A stretch of 64,000 nt of DNA from DATKNA01 sp963755755 (GTDB lineage: Bacteria; Actinomycetota; Actinomycetes; Actinomycetales; Kineosporiaceae). The stretch is taken from positions 124,001 through 188,000 of the forward strand of contig CAVWLJ010000009.1 in NCBI GenBank assembly GCA_963755755.1, read 5' to 3'. This document shows positions 1 through 9,674 of this stretch, one piece after another; position 1 is the first letter of the stretch; each line of letters opens with the position of its first letter. The notes under the pieces are model-generated. The model worked only from the letters and a program-made list of their open reading frames with translations. It searched no databases and was not told the DNA's origin. Both the position numbers and the translations under genes were made by a program.

Positions 1-1527
1 TACCGGCCTGGGTGACGGGTCTGGCGTTCATCTCGGCCAACCTGGGCGCGATCGAGATCCTCGGCATGGCGGCGAACGGGGCGCAGTACGGCTTCTCGAC
101 CGTGCACTTCTACTGGATCGGTGCCGTCCCCGCGATGGTGTTCCTCGGCATCTTCATGATGCCGTTCTACTACTCCTCCCGGGTGCACAGCGTGCCCGAG
201 TTCATGCGGCGCCGGTTCAACCAGTCGAGCCACCTGGTCAACGCGGTGAGCTTCGCGGTGGCCCAGCTGCTCACGGCCGGGGTCAACCTCTTCGCGCTGT
301 CCATCGTCATCGAGTCCCTGCTCGGCTGGCCGAGGTGGCTGGCCATCGTCCTCTCCGCGGCGCTCGTGCTGGCCTACATCCTGCTCGGCGGGCTGTCCGG
401 CGCCATCTACAACGAGGTCATGCAGTTCTTCGTCATCCTCGCCGGCCTCATCCCGATCGTCATCGTCGGGCTCGTCAAGGTCGGCGGCTGGAGCGGCCTC
501 CAGGCGAAGATCAACAATCCGGCGTTCTTCTCCACCTGGGCGAGGCACACAAGTCGGGAACTGGACCAATCCACTCGGCGACTGGATCGGCATCGTCTTC
601 GGCCTCGGGTTCGCGCTCTCGTTCGGCTACTGGACGACGAACTTCGCCGAGGTGCAGCGCGCGCTCGCCGCGAAGGACCTCTCGGCCTCGCAGCGGACGC
701 CGCTCATCGGCGCGTTCCCGAAGATCTTCATCCCGTTCCTGACGATCATCCCGGGCCTGCTCGCCGTCGCGCTGATCCCGAGCTTCAAGCAGCAGGGGGC
801 GGACTACAACAACGCCATCCCCGCGCTGATGCGCCTGCTGCTGCCCACGGGCGCGCTCGGGATCGCGCTCACCGGGCTGCTCGCCGCGTTCATGGCCGGC
901 ATGGCCGCGAACGTCAGCGGCTTCAACACCGTCTTCACCTACGACATCTGGCGGCCGTACATCGTCAAGGACCGCGACGACACGTACTACCTGCGGATCG
1001 GCCGCGTCATCACCGTCATCGGCGTCCTCATCGGCATCGGGACGGCGTTCATCGCGGCGCAGTTCAACAACATCATGAACTACATCCAGACGCTGTTCTC
1101 GTACTTCAACGCCCCGCTGTTCGCCGTCTTCATCCTCGCCCTGTTCTGGCGGCGCGCGTCGCCGTGGGCGGGCGTCTGGGGCCAGATCGCCGGCATCGCC
1201 GCGGCGTTCGCGTTCCACTACATCGGCCCGAACATCGACTACTTCCACGCCGGTCAGACGGCGTCCGGCACGGTGAACGCGCAGATGGTGAACTTCTACG
1301 GCGCCATCGCCGCCGTCATCGCCGCCTGGATCGTCATGGCCATCGTCACGCCACTGACCCGGCCGAAGCCCGAGAGCGAGCTGCCCGGCCTCGTCTACGG
1401 CCTGCCCGACCCGAACGGCCCGGACGTCGGCGAGGCCGCCCGGGTGCGTGCCTGGTGGGAGTCGCCCATGGTGCTCGGCATCACGGCGCTCGCCATCACC
1501 CTCGTCCTGTCGCTGATCTTCCGGTAG
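1..1527 (+). CDS. Sodium:solute symporter (SSS family), 5' partial, frameshifted
   Basis: This is an integral membrane transporter of the SSS family, which moves a small solute with sodium ions; the substrate cannot be read from the sequence. The 5' end lies outside the window and the first visible residues read PAWVTGLAFISANLGAIEI, a typical SSS helix. At least eight hydrophobic segments follow. The reading frame changes near position 538, in a GGG run: the upstream frame ends about NNPAFFSTW and the next frame continues NPLGDWIGIVFGLGFALSF, then FGYWTTNFAEVQRA, a well conserved SSS stretch. The stop is TAG at 1525-1527. A small membrane gene starts eight bases downstream and is probably co-transcribed. 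Family assignment is secure; the frameshift is probably a sequence error. Confidence 0.9.
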
Positions 1528-1535
1528 GGAGTGTC

Positions 1536-1827
1536 ATGTCCGAGCGCACGACCTTCAAGGACGAGAACGACGCCTCCAGTTCGCTGTTCGACCTGCGGTA
1601 CCTCATCGGCGGCCTGTTCACCTTCTACGGCGTCCTGCTCACGGTGGCGAGCTTCTTCGTCCCGCACGTCAAGTCCGGTGACATCGACATCAACCTCTGG
1701 CTCGGGCTCGGCATGCTGATCCTCGGGCTGTTCTTCCTCGCGTGGGCGCGGCTGCGACCGCTGCGGCATCGAGGGGGAGTCGGCGCTGGCCCGGGCCGAG
1801 CACGAGGGCGGGCCTCCCACCCACTGA
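1536..1827 (+). CDS. Small membrane protein paired with the SSS symporter (frameshifted)
   Basis: A protein of about 97 residues starts with ATG at 1536 after GGGAG. It begins MSERTTFKDENDASSSLF, then has two hydrophobic helices (GGLFTFYGVLLTVASFFV and LWLGLGMLILGLFFLAWA). In the starting frame no stop appears for over a kilobase, but one frame shift near 1760 gives a plausible polar tail (EGESALARAEHEGGPPTH) and a TGA at 1825-1827, so I end it there. Small two-helix proteins next to solute symporters are common in actinobacteria; a role as an accessory subunit is inference. The exact C-terminus is uncertain. Confidence 0.6.
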
Positions 1828-1843
1828 CGTCCCGCCCGGCGCT

Positions 1844-1895
1844 GATCATGCGGTCCGGTCCGATCGTGCACACGACCGGACCGGACCGCATGATC
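1844..1895 (+). repeat. Intergenic palindromic repeat, copy 1
   Basis: Perfect 17-bp inverted arms GATCATGCGGTCCGGTC (1844-1860) and its complement (1879-1895), separated by 18 bases. The arm ends carry the GATCATGC/GCATGATC core seen in other intergenic copies of this window. It is followed by CGCCGTGAAGTGCCTGATCA, a diverged half copy. It lies behind the symporter operon and could act as a transcript 3' end, which is inference. Confidence 0.8.
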
Positions 1896-1988
1896 GCCGT
1901 GAAGTGCCTGATCAGGGATGAGACGCGAGGGGGAGGCGTCAGGGACGTGGATGGCCGGTCTCGGACTCCGAGACACGCGGCACGTCGA

Positions 1989-2017
1989 TTGACACTGTTC
2001 GCTGCGCGCGCCAAGGT
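1989..2017 (+). promoter_or_regulatory. Candidate promoter of the ilvBNC leader transcript
   Basis: TTGACA at 1989-1994 and CAAGGT at 2012-2017 are separated by 17 bases. The second box lies 6 bases before the ATG of the leader peptide, so the leader message may be leaderless. The -35 is a good match and the -10 a weak one. Confidence 0.5.
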
Positions 2018-2023
2018 GATGGC

Positions 2024-2062
2024 ATGCGTCTGGTCCTCGTACTTGGCCGGCGCGCCGGCTGA
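2024..2062 (+). CDS. Leader peptide of the ilvB attenuator
   Basis: A 12-residue peptide, MRLVLVLGRRAG, followed by TGA. Five of the first seven residues are Leu or Val, so ribosome progress would report on charged tRNA-Leu and tRNA-Val. An intrinsic terminator follows 24 bases after the stop and ilvB starts about 160 bases downstream. This is the classic layout of attenuation in branched-chain amino acid operons, known for actinobacterial ilvB genes. The sequence AAGGTGA before the ATG could also serve as a ribosome binding site. Two further leaders in this window share the Gly-Arg-Arg-x-Gly ending. Confidence 0.75.
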   Translation: MRLVLVLGRRAG

Positions 2063-2085
2063 GTCCCACGACCTGCCGAGCGCGC

Positions 2086-2123
2086 GACCCCTCGCATGCC
2101 CCACAAGGGCCGAGGGGTCTTTT
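2086..2123 (+). terminator. Attenuator terminator upstream of ilvB
   Basis: Perfect 9-bp stem GACCCCTCG (2086-2094) with CGAGGGGTC (2111-2119), strengthened by an inner GCCC/GGGC pairing, followed by TTTT. Its position between the leader peptide and ilvB indicates conditional termination. Confidence 0.8.
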
Positions 2124-2223
2124 CATGCCCGGCCCTCGTCGACCCAAGGGCCCGGCCCGCACCACGGCCGCCGGTGCCGCCGGCAGCCGCACCAGGAGTT
2201 CGCCGACCCAGGGAGAGGCCGCG

Positions 2224-4023
2224 ATGTCTGGCCACCGCAACGGACACGAGACGACGCCGCACACCGCGGGCGAGGAGATGACGGGCGCCAGCAACGTCGT
2301 CCGCACCCTCGAGACGCTCGGCGTCGACGTCGTCTTCGGCATCCCGGGCGGAGCGATTCTCCCGCTCTACGACCCGCTCATGGACTCCCGCTCGGTCCGG
2401 CACATCCTCGTCCGCCACGAGCAGGGCGCGGGCCACGCCGCCGAGGGGTACGCCCAGGCCACCGGCCGGGTGGGCGTCTGCATGGCGACCTCCGGGCCCG
2501 GCGCCACCAACCTCGTCACCCCGATCGCCGACGCCTACATGGACTCGGTCCCCATGGTGGCGATCACCGGTCAGGTGGCGAGCGCCTCGATCGGGACCGA
2601 CGCCTTCCAGGAGGCGGACATCTCCGGCATCACCATGCCGATCACCAAGCACAACTACCTCGTCACGGACCCGGCGGAGATCCCGCGGGTGCTGGCCGAG
2701 GCCTTCCACATCGCCGGCTCCGGCCGCCCCGGTCCCGTCCTCGTCGACATCACGAAGGACGCGATGCAGGCCCGGACCCGGCACGTGATGCCGGACCGGC
2801 TCGACCTGCCGGGCTACCGCCCGGTGACGCGGCCGCACGGCAAGCAGGTCCGCGAGGCCGCCCGGCTCATCCTCGAGTCCCGGCGGCCCGTGCTCTACGT
2901 GGGCGGCGGGGTCATCAAGGCCCGCGCGAGCGACCAGCTCCGCCGGCTCACCGAGCTGACCGGGGCGCCGGTCGTCACGACGCTCATGGCGCGCGGGCGC
3001 CCTGCCCGACAGCCATCCCCACAACCTGGGGATGCCGGGCATGCACGGCACCGTCGCCGCCGTCACCGCACTGCAGAAGGCCGACCTCATCGTCAGCCTC
3101 GGGGCCCGCTTCGACGACCGGGTGACCGGTCAGCTCGAGCACGTTCGCGCCGCAGGCCCTCGTCGTCCACGCGGACATCGACCCCGCGGAGATCTCGAAG
3201 AACCGGGAGGCCGACGTGCCGATCGTCGGCGACGCGCGCGAGGTGATCGAGGACCTCGTCGCCGTCCTCGAGGCGGAGGCCGCGCACGGCCGGCGTCCGG
3301 ACCTCGAGGCCTGGTGGGCGTGGATCGACGGCGTCCGCGGCACCTATCCGCTCGGCTACACCGAACCGCCGGACGGCGAGGTCGCGCCGCAGCGCGTGAT
3401 CCAGCGGATCGGCGAGATCGCCGGGCCGGACGCCCTCTACGTCGCCGGCGTCGGACAGCACCAGATGTGGGCGTCGCAGTTCGTCCGCTACGAGAAGCCC
3501 AACAGCTGGATCAACTCCGGCGGTCTCGGCACGATGGGTTTCGCCGTCCCGGCGGCGATGGGCGCCAAGGTCGGCGTGCCCGACAAGGTGGTGTGGGCGA
3601 TCGACGGCGACGGCTGCTTCCAGATGACCAACCAGGAGCTGGCCACCTGCGTGGTCAACGACATCCCCATCAAGGTCGCGGTGATCAACAACAGCAGCCT
3701 GGGGATGGTCCGGCAGTGGCAGACGCTCTTCTACCAGGAGCGCTACTCGAACACCGACCTGCACACCTCCGCGGGCGGTCGGCGCGTGCCGGACTTCGTC
3801 AAGCTCGCCGACGCCTACGGCTGCGTCGGCCTGCGGTGCGAGCGGCCCGAGGACGTCGACGCGACGATCGAGAAGGCGATGTCCATCAACGACGTCCCCG
3901 TCGTCGTCGACTTCGTCGTGCACCGCGACGCGATGGTCTGGCCGATGGTGCGCGGCCGGCGTGAGCAACGACGAGATCCAGGTCGCGCGCGGGATGACCC
4001 CCACCTGGGACCGGGAGGACTGA
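2224..4023 (+). CDS. ilvB: Acetolactate synthase large subunit (three frameshifts)
   Basis: Catalytic subunit of acetohydroxyacid synthase, a thiamine-diphosphate enzyme that joins two pyruvates (valine, leucine) or pyruvate and 2-oxobutyrate (isoleucine). The N-terminal domain shows VVFGIPGGAILPLYD and the catalytic glutamate in RHEQGAGHAAEGYA. The C-terminal domain shows the ThDP/Mg motif GDGCFQMTNQELATC...NNSSLGMVRQWQ. ATG 2224 is preceded by GGGAGAGG; an upstream in-frame ATG at 2125 lies at the terminator edge and is less likely. Single-base shifts near 2995, 3140 and 3950 must be corrected to read ALPDSHPHNLGMPGMHG, then TFAPQALVVHADIDPAEISK, then AAGVSNDEIQVARGMTP. The reconstructed protein is about 599 residues, normal for the family. 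ilvN follows after two bases. Confidence 0.93.
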
Positions 4024-4025
4024 CC

Positions 4026-4538
4026 ATGAACAGGCACACCCTGTCGGTGCTGGTGGAGAACCGGCCCGGCGTCCTCACCCGGGTCGCGGCGCTGTTCGCG
4101 CGCCGCGGGTTCAACATCCACTCCCTGGCGGTCGGGCCGACCGAGCACCCGGAGGTCTCCCGGATCACCGTCGTCGTGGACGTCGAGGACCTGCCGCTGG
4201 AGCAGGTGACGAAGCAGCTCAACAAGCTCGTCAACGTCATCAAGATCGTCGAGCTGGAGCCGACGGCGTCCGTGCAGCGCGAGCTGCTCCTGGTCAAGGT
4301 GAAGGCCGACCTGCAGACGCGCTCGCACGTGCTGGAGACGGTGCAGCTGTTCCGCGCCAAGGTCGTGGACGTCGCGCCGGACGCCGTCACGATCGAGGTG
4401 ACCGGGACGTCGGACAAGCTCGAGGCCTTCCTGCGGGTGCTCGAGCCGTTCGGGATCCGCGAGCTCGTGCAGTCCGGCATCGTCGCGATCGGCCGCGGCA
4501 GCCGTTCCATCGCCGACCGCGCCCTGCGCTCCGCCTGA
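4026..4538 (+). CDS. ilvN: Acetolactate synthase small (regulatory) subunit
   Basis: 170-residue regulatory partner of IlvB. It has an N-terminal ACT domain (NRHTLSVLVENRPGVLTRVA, then FARRGFNIHSLAVGPTE) that senses valine, and the C-terminal small-subunit domain (about residues 80-160, LLLVKVKAD...VVDVAPDAVTIEVTG). The gene starts two bases after the ilvB stop, so the subunits are almost surely co-translated. The reading frame is intact. ilvC follows about 200 bases downstream, past an intergenic palindrome. Confidence 0.96.
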   Translation: MNRHTLSVLVENRPGVLTRVAALFARRGFNIHSLAVGPTEHPEVSRITVVVDVEDLPLEQVTKQLNKLVNVIKIVELEPTASVQRELLLVKVKADLQTRSHVLETVQLFRAKVVDVAPDAVTIEVTGTSDKLEAFLRVLEPFGIRELVQSGIVAIGRGSRSIADRALRSA

Positions 4539-4573
4539 CTCCGCCCGCCTGACCCGCTGACCCACCTGCTGCC

Positions 4574-4630
4574 GCTGATCATGCACTCCGGCACGCGACG
4601 TGCATGATCGCCGCGAAGTGCATGATCAGC
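4574..4630 (+). repeat. Intergenic palindromic repeat, copy 2
   Basis: Perfect 14-bp inverted arms GCTGATCATGCACT (4574-4587) and its complement (4617-4630), with a second internal GTGCATGATCGCCGCG. It belongs to the same family as the repeats at 1.85, 5.8, 30.4 and 30.7 kb. It lies between ilvN and ilvC. Confidence 0.8.
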
Positions 4631-4742
4631 GCAGAAGGGCTGGCGACGGACGCCGCCGACCGCGACGGGCGCCCCGCCGCGGGTAACCCCACCTCGACGA
4701 GGACTAGGTCGAATCGACCCCCATGTGAAGGAGACGTTCCCC

Positions 4743-5771
<1,029 letters not shown>

Positions 5772-5814
5772 CCCCGTCCCGTCACTCCCCGTCGCCTAAC
5801 AGTCCTCCCTGACA

Positions 5815-5880
5815 GTGATCATGCAATCCACGTCGATCATGTGAATCACGGCTACAGATCATCGCGGATTGCATGATCAC
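5815..5880 (+). repeat. Intergenic palindromic repeat, copy 3
   Basis: Perfect 15-bp inverted arms GTGATCATGCAATCC (5815-5829) and its complement (5866-5880), loop of 36 bases. The arm interior differs from copies 1 and 2, yet the two arms match each other exactly, so base pairing appears to be conserved. It sits between ilvC and serA. Confidence 0.8.
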
Positions 5881-5994
5881 CGCGAAGGGCAGGCGGACAT
5901 CGTGGTAGGGTGCGGCGTCCGGATGACGGACCCCCCTGGCCGCCCGCGGGCGGCTCCTCCTAGGCTCGAGACCCGCCGCGGAGAGGAGCCGGGA

Positions 5995-7629
5995 GTGACC
6001 GAGCCCGCGCAGCCGAGTCCACCGACGCACCCGCAGGGCGGACGACGGCCGGTGGTCGTCCTCGCCGAGGAGCTCTCGCCCGCGACCGTGGCGGCGCTCG
6101 GCCCCGATTTCGAGATCGTTCAGGTCGACGGCACCGACCGGCCCGCTCTGCTCGCGGCCGTGGCCGGCGCGGACGCGCTGCTCGTCCGCTCGGCGACCCA
6201 GGTGGACGCCGAGGTCTTCGGCGCGGCCCGGCGGCTGCGGGTCGTGGCGCGCGCCGGTGTCGGCCTCGACAATGTCGACGTCCGCGCGGCGACCCAGGCC
6301 GGAGTCATGGTCGTCAACGCCCCGACGTCCAACATCGTCTCGGCGGCCGAGCACGCGATCGCGCTGGTGCTCGCCGCCGCCCGGCGGGTGCCGCAGGCGC
6401 ACGCCTCGCTGAAGGGCGGGTCGTGGCAGCGGTCCGCCTTCGTCGGCGTCGAGCTGTTCGAGAAGACCCTCGGCGTCGTCGGCCTGGGCCGGATCGGTGT
6501 GCTCGTCGCGCAGCGGCTCGCCGCGTTCGGGATGTCCGTCGTCGCCTTCGACCCCTACGTCGGGGCCACCCGGGCCGCGCAGCTCGGCGTCCGGCTGGTG
6601 AGCCTCGAGGAGCTGCTCGCCGCCGCGGACGTCATCACCGTGCACCTGCCCCGGACGCCGGAGACGGTGGGCCTGCTCGGCGCTGACGCGCTGGCGCGGG
6701 TCAAGCCCGGCGTCATCGTCGTCAACGCGGCGCGCGGCGGGATCGTCGACGAGGCGGCGCTGCACGCCGCGGTCAAGGAGGGCCGGGTCGGGGCCGCCGG
6801 CCTCGACGTCTTCGCGGTCGAGCCGAGCACGGACAGCCCGCTGCTCGAGCTGGACAGCGTCGTCGTCACGCCGCACCTCGGTGCTTCGACCGCGGAGGCG
6901 CAGGAGCGGGCCGGCGTCTCGGTCGCCCGCTCGGTGCGGCTGGCCCTCGCGGGCGAGCTGGTGCCGGACGCCGTCAACGTCTCGGGCGGGGTGATCGCCG
7001 AGGAGGTCCGGCCCGGCATCCCGCTCACCGAGAAGCTCGGCCGGGTGTTCACCGCCCTCGCCGGCGGCGTCCCCACCCAGCTGGACGTCGAGGTGCGGGG
7101 CGAGATCACGGAGCACGACGTGACGGTGCTCCGGCTTGCGGCGCTCAAGGGGCTGTTCCGCGACGTCGTCGAGGAGCAGGTGTCGTACGTGAACGCCCCG
7201 GTCCTCGCCCAGGAGCGCGGCATCGACGTCCGGCTCGTCACCGATCCGGTGAGCGAGGAGTACCGGAATCTCGTCACCCTGCGAGGAACCCTCGCCGACG
7301 GCACGCCGGTCTCCGTCGCGGGCACCCTGACGGGGCCGAAGCAGGTCGAGAAGCTGGTCGGCGTCGCCGACCTCGAGCTGGAGACGCCGCTCGCCGACCA
7401 CATGCTCGTGCTCCGGTACATCGACCGGCCCGGCGTCGTCGGCCGCGTCGGCGGTCTGCTCGGCGCCGCCGGCGTCAACATCGCCGCCATGCAGGTGGCG
7501 CGGGCCGCAGAGGGCGGAGAGGCGGTCGGCGTACTCACGCTCGACCAGGCCGTGCCCGCGCCTGTGCTCGACGAGCTCGTGCGCGAGGTGGGCGCGAGCG
7601 CCGGACGGCTGGTCGACCTCACGGACTGA
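5995..7629 (+). CDS. serA: D-3-phosphoglycerate dehydrogenase, type I
   Basis: First enzyme of serine synthesis: it oxidises 3-phosphoglycerate with NAD+. The substrate and nucleotide domains are clear: RVVARAGVGLDNVDVRAATQ, the Rossmann motif VVGLGRIGVLVAQRLAAFG, NAARGGIVDEAALHAAVKEG and the catalytic His in TPHLGASTAEAQERAG. A long intervening domain is followed by a C-terminal ACT domain (MLVLRYIDRPGVVGRVGGLL) that usually mediates serine feedback. GTG 5995 follows GAGAGGAGCC; an in-frame ATG at 5923 exists but lacks such a site. TAGGGT (5906-5911) and TAGGCT (5961-5966) are possible -10 boxes. The product is 544 residues and the frame is intact. Confidence 0.95.
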   Translation: MTEPAQPSPPTHPQGGRRPVVVLAEELSPATVAALGPDFEIVQVDGTDRPALLAAVAGADALLVRSATQVDAEVFGAARRLRVVARAGVGLDNVDVRAATQAGVMVVNAPTSNIVSAAEHAIALVLAAARRVPQAHASLKGGSWQRSAFVGVELFEKTLGVVGLGRIGVLVAQRLAAFGMSVVAFDPYVGATRAAQLGVRLVSLEELLAAADVITVHLPRTPETVGLLGADALARVKPGVIVVNAARGGIVDEAALHAAVKEGRVGAAGLDVFAVEPSTDSPLLELDSVVVTPHLGASTAEAQERAGVSVARSVRLALAGELVPDAVNVSGGVIAEEVRPGIPLTEKLGRVFTALAGGVPTQLDVEVRGEITEHDVTVLRLAALKGLFRDVVEEQVSYVNAPVLAQERGIDVRLVTDPVSEEYRNLVTLRGTLADGTPVSVAGTLTGPKQVEKLVGVADLELETPLADHMLVLRYIDRPGVVGRVGGLLGAAGVNIAAMQVARAAEGGEAVGVLTLDQAVPAPVLDELVREVGASAGRLVDLTD

Positions 7630-7685
7630 CCGGCCGAGAAACCGACGGGACGCAGGACGCGACCCTGGGTTAACCTGGAACGACC

Positions 7686-7730
7686 ATGTGGCGCGCCCTC
7701 ATCCTCGGCCGCCGCGGCGGGATCTGCTAG
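7686..7730 (+). CDS. Second leader peptide, upstream of the ggt-like gene and leuB
   Basis: A 14-residue peptide, MWRALILGRRGGIC, then TAG. It shares the Leu/Ile run and the Gly-Arg-Arg-x-Gly ending with the ilvB and cimA leaders. A TAACCT box (7671-7676) sits 9 bases before the ATG. A strong hairpin (7733-7764) follows but has no T tract, so termination is not obvious. The downstream genes are a tiny ORF, the gamma-glutamyltransferase-like gene and, 1.9 kb away, leuB. Which gene it controls is unclear. Confidence 0.5.
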   Translation: MWRALILGRRGGIC

Positions 7731-7732
7731 GT

Positions 7733-7764
7733 CGGCACCCGTCGCGGGGATCCCGCGCGTGCCG
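7733..7764 (+). promoter_or_regulatory. Two-part hairpin just after the second leader peptide
   Basis: Outer arms CGGCAC (7733-7738) and GTGCCG (7759-7764) enclose an inner hairpin CGCGGG-GAT-CCCGCG (7743-7757). It begins two bases after the leader stop codon, where a stalled ribosome would block it. There is no T run behind it, so it could be a pause or anti-terminator element; this is inference. Confidence 0.45.
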
Positions 7765-7804
7765 GCCACATCAGGTCCATGCGGCTCATCCGCCGCTCGT
7801 GTTC

Positions 7805-7866
7805 GCGCCGATCGGCGCCGATATCTCTTTCCGCGACAGTCGTCGCATCATTTTCATGATCATGAA
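7805..7866 (+). promoter_or_regulatory. Two perfect palindromes in the serA-ggt intergenic region
   Basis: GCGCCGATCGGCGC (7805-7818) and TTCATGATCATGAA (7853-7866) are both perfect 14-bp palindromes. The second is AT-rich, unusual here, and looks like an operator. The region between serA and the next large gene (7630-8042) otherwise holds only the leader peptide, a hairpin and a tiny ORF. Confidence 0.35.
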
Positions 7867-7876
7867 GGGCACTGCC

Positions 7877-7948
7877 ATGGACGACACCGACGCCCGCAAG
7901 GCTGTCCAGGAGTCGATGGACCGCCGCGACCAGGGCGAGAGCTCCTGA
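7877..7948 (+). CDS. Possible 23-residue peptide
   Basis: ATG 7877 opens a short frame, MDDTDARKAVQESMDRRDQG and three more residues, then TGA. It is highly charged with no hydrophobic stretch. GAAGGGC lies upstream as a weak ribosome binding site. It directly precedes the gamma-glutamyltransferase-like gene. I recognise no family and cannot show that it is translated. Confidence 0.25.
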   Translation: MDDTDARKAVQESMDRRDQGESS

Positions 7949-8042
7949 CCCTGCCGCTCCGCACCCCGTCGTGTGCGGCGCACCGCCAGGGCCGTCGGTC
8001 CTGCCGGCGCGCCGCACACCCATGACCTGCAAGGATCACCCC

Positions 8043-9608
8043 GTGCACGCAACCGATCCGGACGCCGACGGGCGAGCAGCCGCCCGCGTCGTCGTCGCGG
8101 CCCCCAACCGGCTCTCCGCCGAGGCAGGCGCCCGCATCGGCGCGGAGGGTGGCACCGCGGTCGACGCCGCGCTCGCCGCCATGCTCGTCACCCTCGTGAC
8201 CGAGCCCGGCGTCGTGTCGCTGGGCGGGGGCGCCTTCGTGACGATCGCACCGCCCGGCGAACCCGCCGTCACCCTCGACGGCTACGTCGAGATGCCCGGG
8301 CGGGGCCTGCCGACGTCGGCGTTCCGGAACGGCACCCGCGAGATCGTCAGCGAGTACGCGGGCGGGACGACGATGACTGTCGGTTGGGGGTCCGTGGGGA
8401 CGCCCGGTGCGCTGCCGGCGTTCGAGGAGGCGCACCGCCGGTACGGCCGGTTGCCCTGGCACGTCCTGGTGGAGCCGGCCATCGAGCGGAGCCGCTCCGG
8501 CTTCACGCTCGGCGCAGCCGCCAACTACTTCTTCGGCTACCTGGGCGCCGAGTTGCTCGCGGACGAGCCCGAGGCGTTCGCCGCCGTTCTGCACCCGGAC
8601 GGCACGGCCCGCGAGGTGGGGGAGAGGGTCGTGATCCCGCATCTGGCCGACTTCCTCGAGCGGGTCGCCGCCGAGGGCTCCGCCGCCCTGTTCCGCGGCG
8701 AGGTCGCGCAGGCGTTGATCCGCGCCATGGCCGAGCACGGCGGCATCGTGACCCACGCCGACCTCGACGCCTTCACGCCCGTCGTCCGGCCGGCGTCGCT
8801 GGTCGACGTCGGGCCCTGGACGATCGCCACGAACCCACCTCCGGCGATCGGCGGGCCGGTGCTGGCCGCGATGCTCCTGCTGCTCGACGGGCATCCGCGG
8901 GACAAGTGGTCCGACGCCGACCTCGAACGCTGGGTCGCGGTCCAGCGGGCCGTGCTTCGCCACCGCGCCGCCGAGCTCGACGTCGCCACCGACCGGGCAC
9001 GTGCCGGCCAGGCGCTGCTCGACGGCGTGATCGCCGGGGGCCAGAAGTGGCTCGGGGTGGCGCCCTCGACCGCCCATGTCAGCGTCGTCGACGTCGACGG
9101 CTTCGCCTGCTCCGTGACCGCGTCGTCCGGGTACGGCGCGGGCGTCAGCATCCCCGGCACCGGCGTCTGGCTGAACAACTGCCTGGGGGAGCACGAGCTC
9201 AACCGGAACGGGCTGCACTCGCTGGCACCGGGGGAGCGGCTGGCCTCGAACATGGCGCCGAGCGTCGCGCGGCGTCCGGACGGCGCCGTGCTCGCGATCG
9301 GGAGCCCCGGGGCGGACCGGATCACCACCGCCCTCGCCCAGGTGATCGCCTCGTTCGCGCACGGCGGTTACGACCTGCAGGACGCCGTCGACCGGCCACG
9401 GGTGCACCTCTCCCGGTCGCCCGACGGGGTGGAGATCCTGCACCGCGAGGAGGACGTCGCGCTGCCGCCGTCCGTCGACCTGCCGGTCAAGACGTACCCC
9501 GCCAAGGCGATGTTCATGGGCGGGGTGGCAGCGGCGCTGCGGGAGAAGGACGGCACCCTCGTCGGCGCCGCCGACCCGCGCCGCACCGGCGCCGTAGCCC
9601 TCGGCTGA
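8043..9608 (+). CDS. Gamma-glutamyltransferase family protein (Ntn hydrolase)
   Basis: A 521-residue member of the gamma-glutamyltranspeptidase family, which cleaves itself before a catalytic Thr and transfers or hydrolyses gamma-glutamyl or related amide groups. The likely nucleophile is the Thr in APSTAHVSVVD near residue 340, followed by SGYGAGVSIPGTGVWLNN and LAPGERLASNMAPS, typical of the small subunit. N-terminal AAPNRLSAEAGARIGAEGGT matches the large subunit start. No signal peptide is visible, so the enzyme is probably cytoplasmic, unlike classical GGT. GTG 8043 follows AAGGA by 7 bases. It sits between serA and leuB; a role linked to amino acid supply is only suggested by position. 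Confidence 0.85.
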   Translation: MHATDPDADGRAAARVVVAAPNRLSAEAGARIGAEGGTAVDAALAAMLVTLVTEPGVVSLGGGAFVTIAPPGEPAVTLDGYVEMPGRGLPTSAFRNGTREIVSEYAGGTTMTVGWGSVGTPGALPAFEEAHRRYGRLPWHVLVEPAIERSRSGFTLGAAANYFFGYLGAELLADEPEAFAAVLHPDGTAREVGERVVIPHLADFLERVAAEGSAALFRGEVAQALIRAMAEHGGIVTHADLDAFTPVVRPASLVDVGPWTIATNPPPAIGGPVLAAMLLLLDGHPRDKWSDADLERWVAVQRAVLRHRAAELDVATDRARAGQALLDGVIAGGQKWLGVAPSTAHVSVVDVDGFACSVTASSGYGAGVSIPGTGVWLNNCLGEHELNRNGLHSLAPGERLASNMAPSVARRPDGAVLAIGSPGADRITTALAQVIASFAHGGYDLQDAVDRPRVHLSRSPDGVEILHREEDVALPPSVDLPVKTYPAKAMFMGGVAAALREKDGTLVGAADPRRTGAVALG

Positions 9609-9660
9609 GCGCCAGGGTCCGAGGGGTGAGCACGGACGGCGCCGTCGTCGTCCGCCGTAC

Positions 9661-9666
9661 TAGGGT
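9661..9666 (+). promoter_or_regulatory. Leaderless -10 box of leuB
   Basis: TAGGGT ends 8 bases before ATG 9675 and no ribosome binding site is present, so transcription probably starts at or next to the start codon. Confidence 0.55.
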
Positions 9667-9674
9667 CATGAGCC

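Noticed and set aside
511..1248. Long minus-strand open frames opposite the symporter, ilvBNC, serA, smc and others
   Set aside because: They have Arg/Asp/His-rich shadow composition and no domain motifs; they arise from high GC at third positions opposite real genes.
2024..2123. T-box riboswitch before ilvB
   Set aside because: No T-box core (such as TGGNACCGCG) is visible; the leader peptide plus terminator explains the region.
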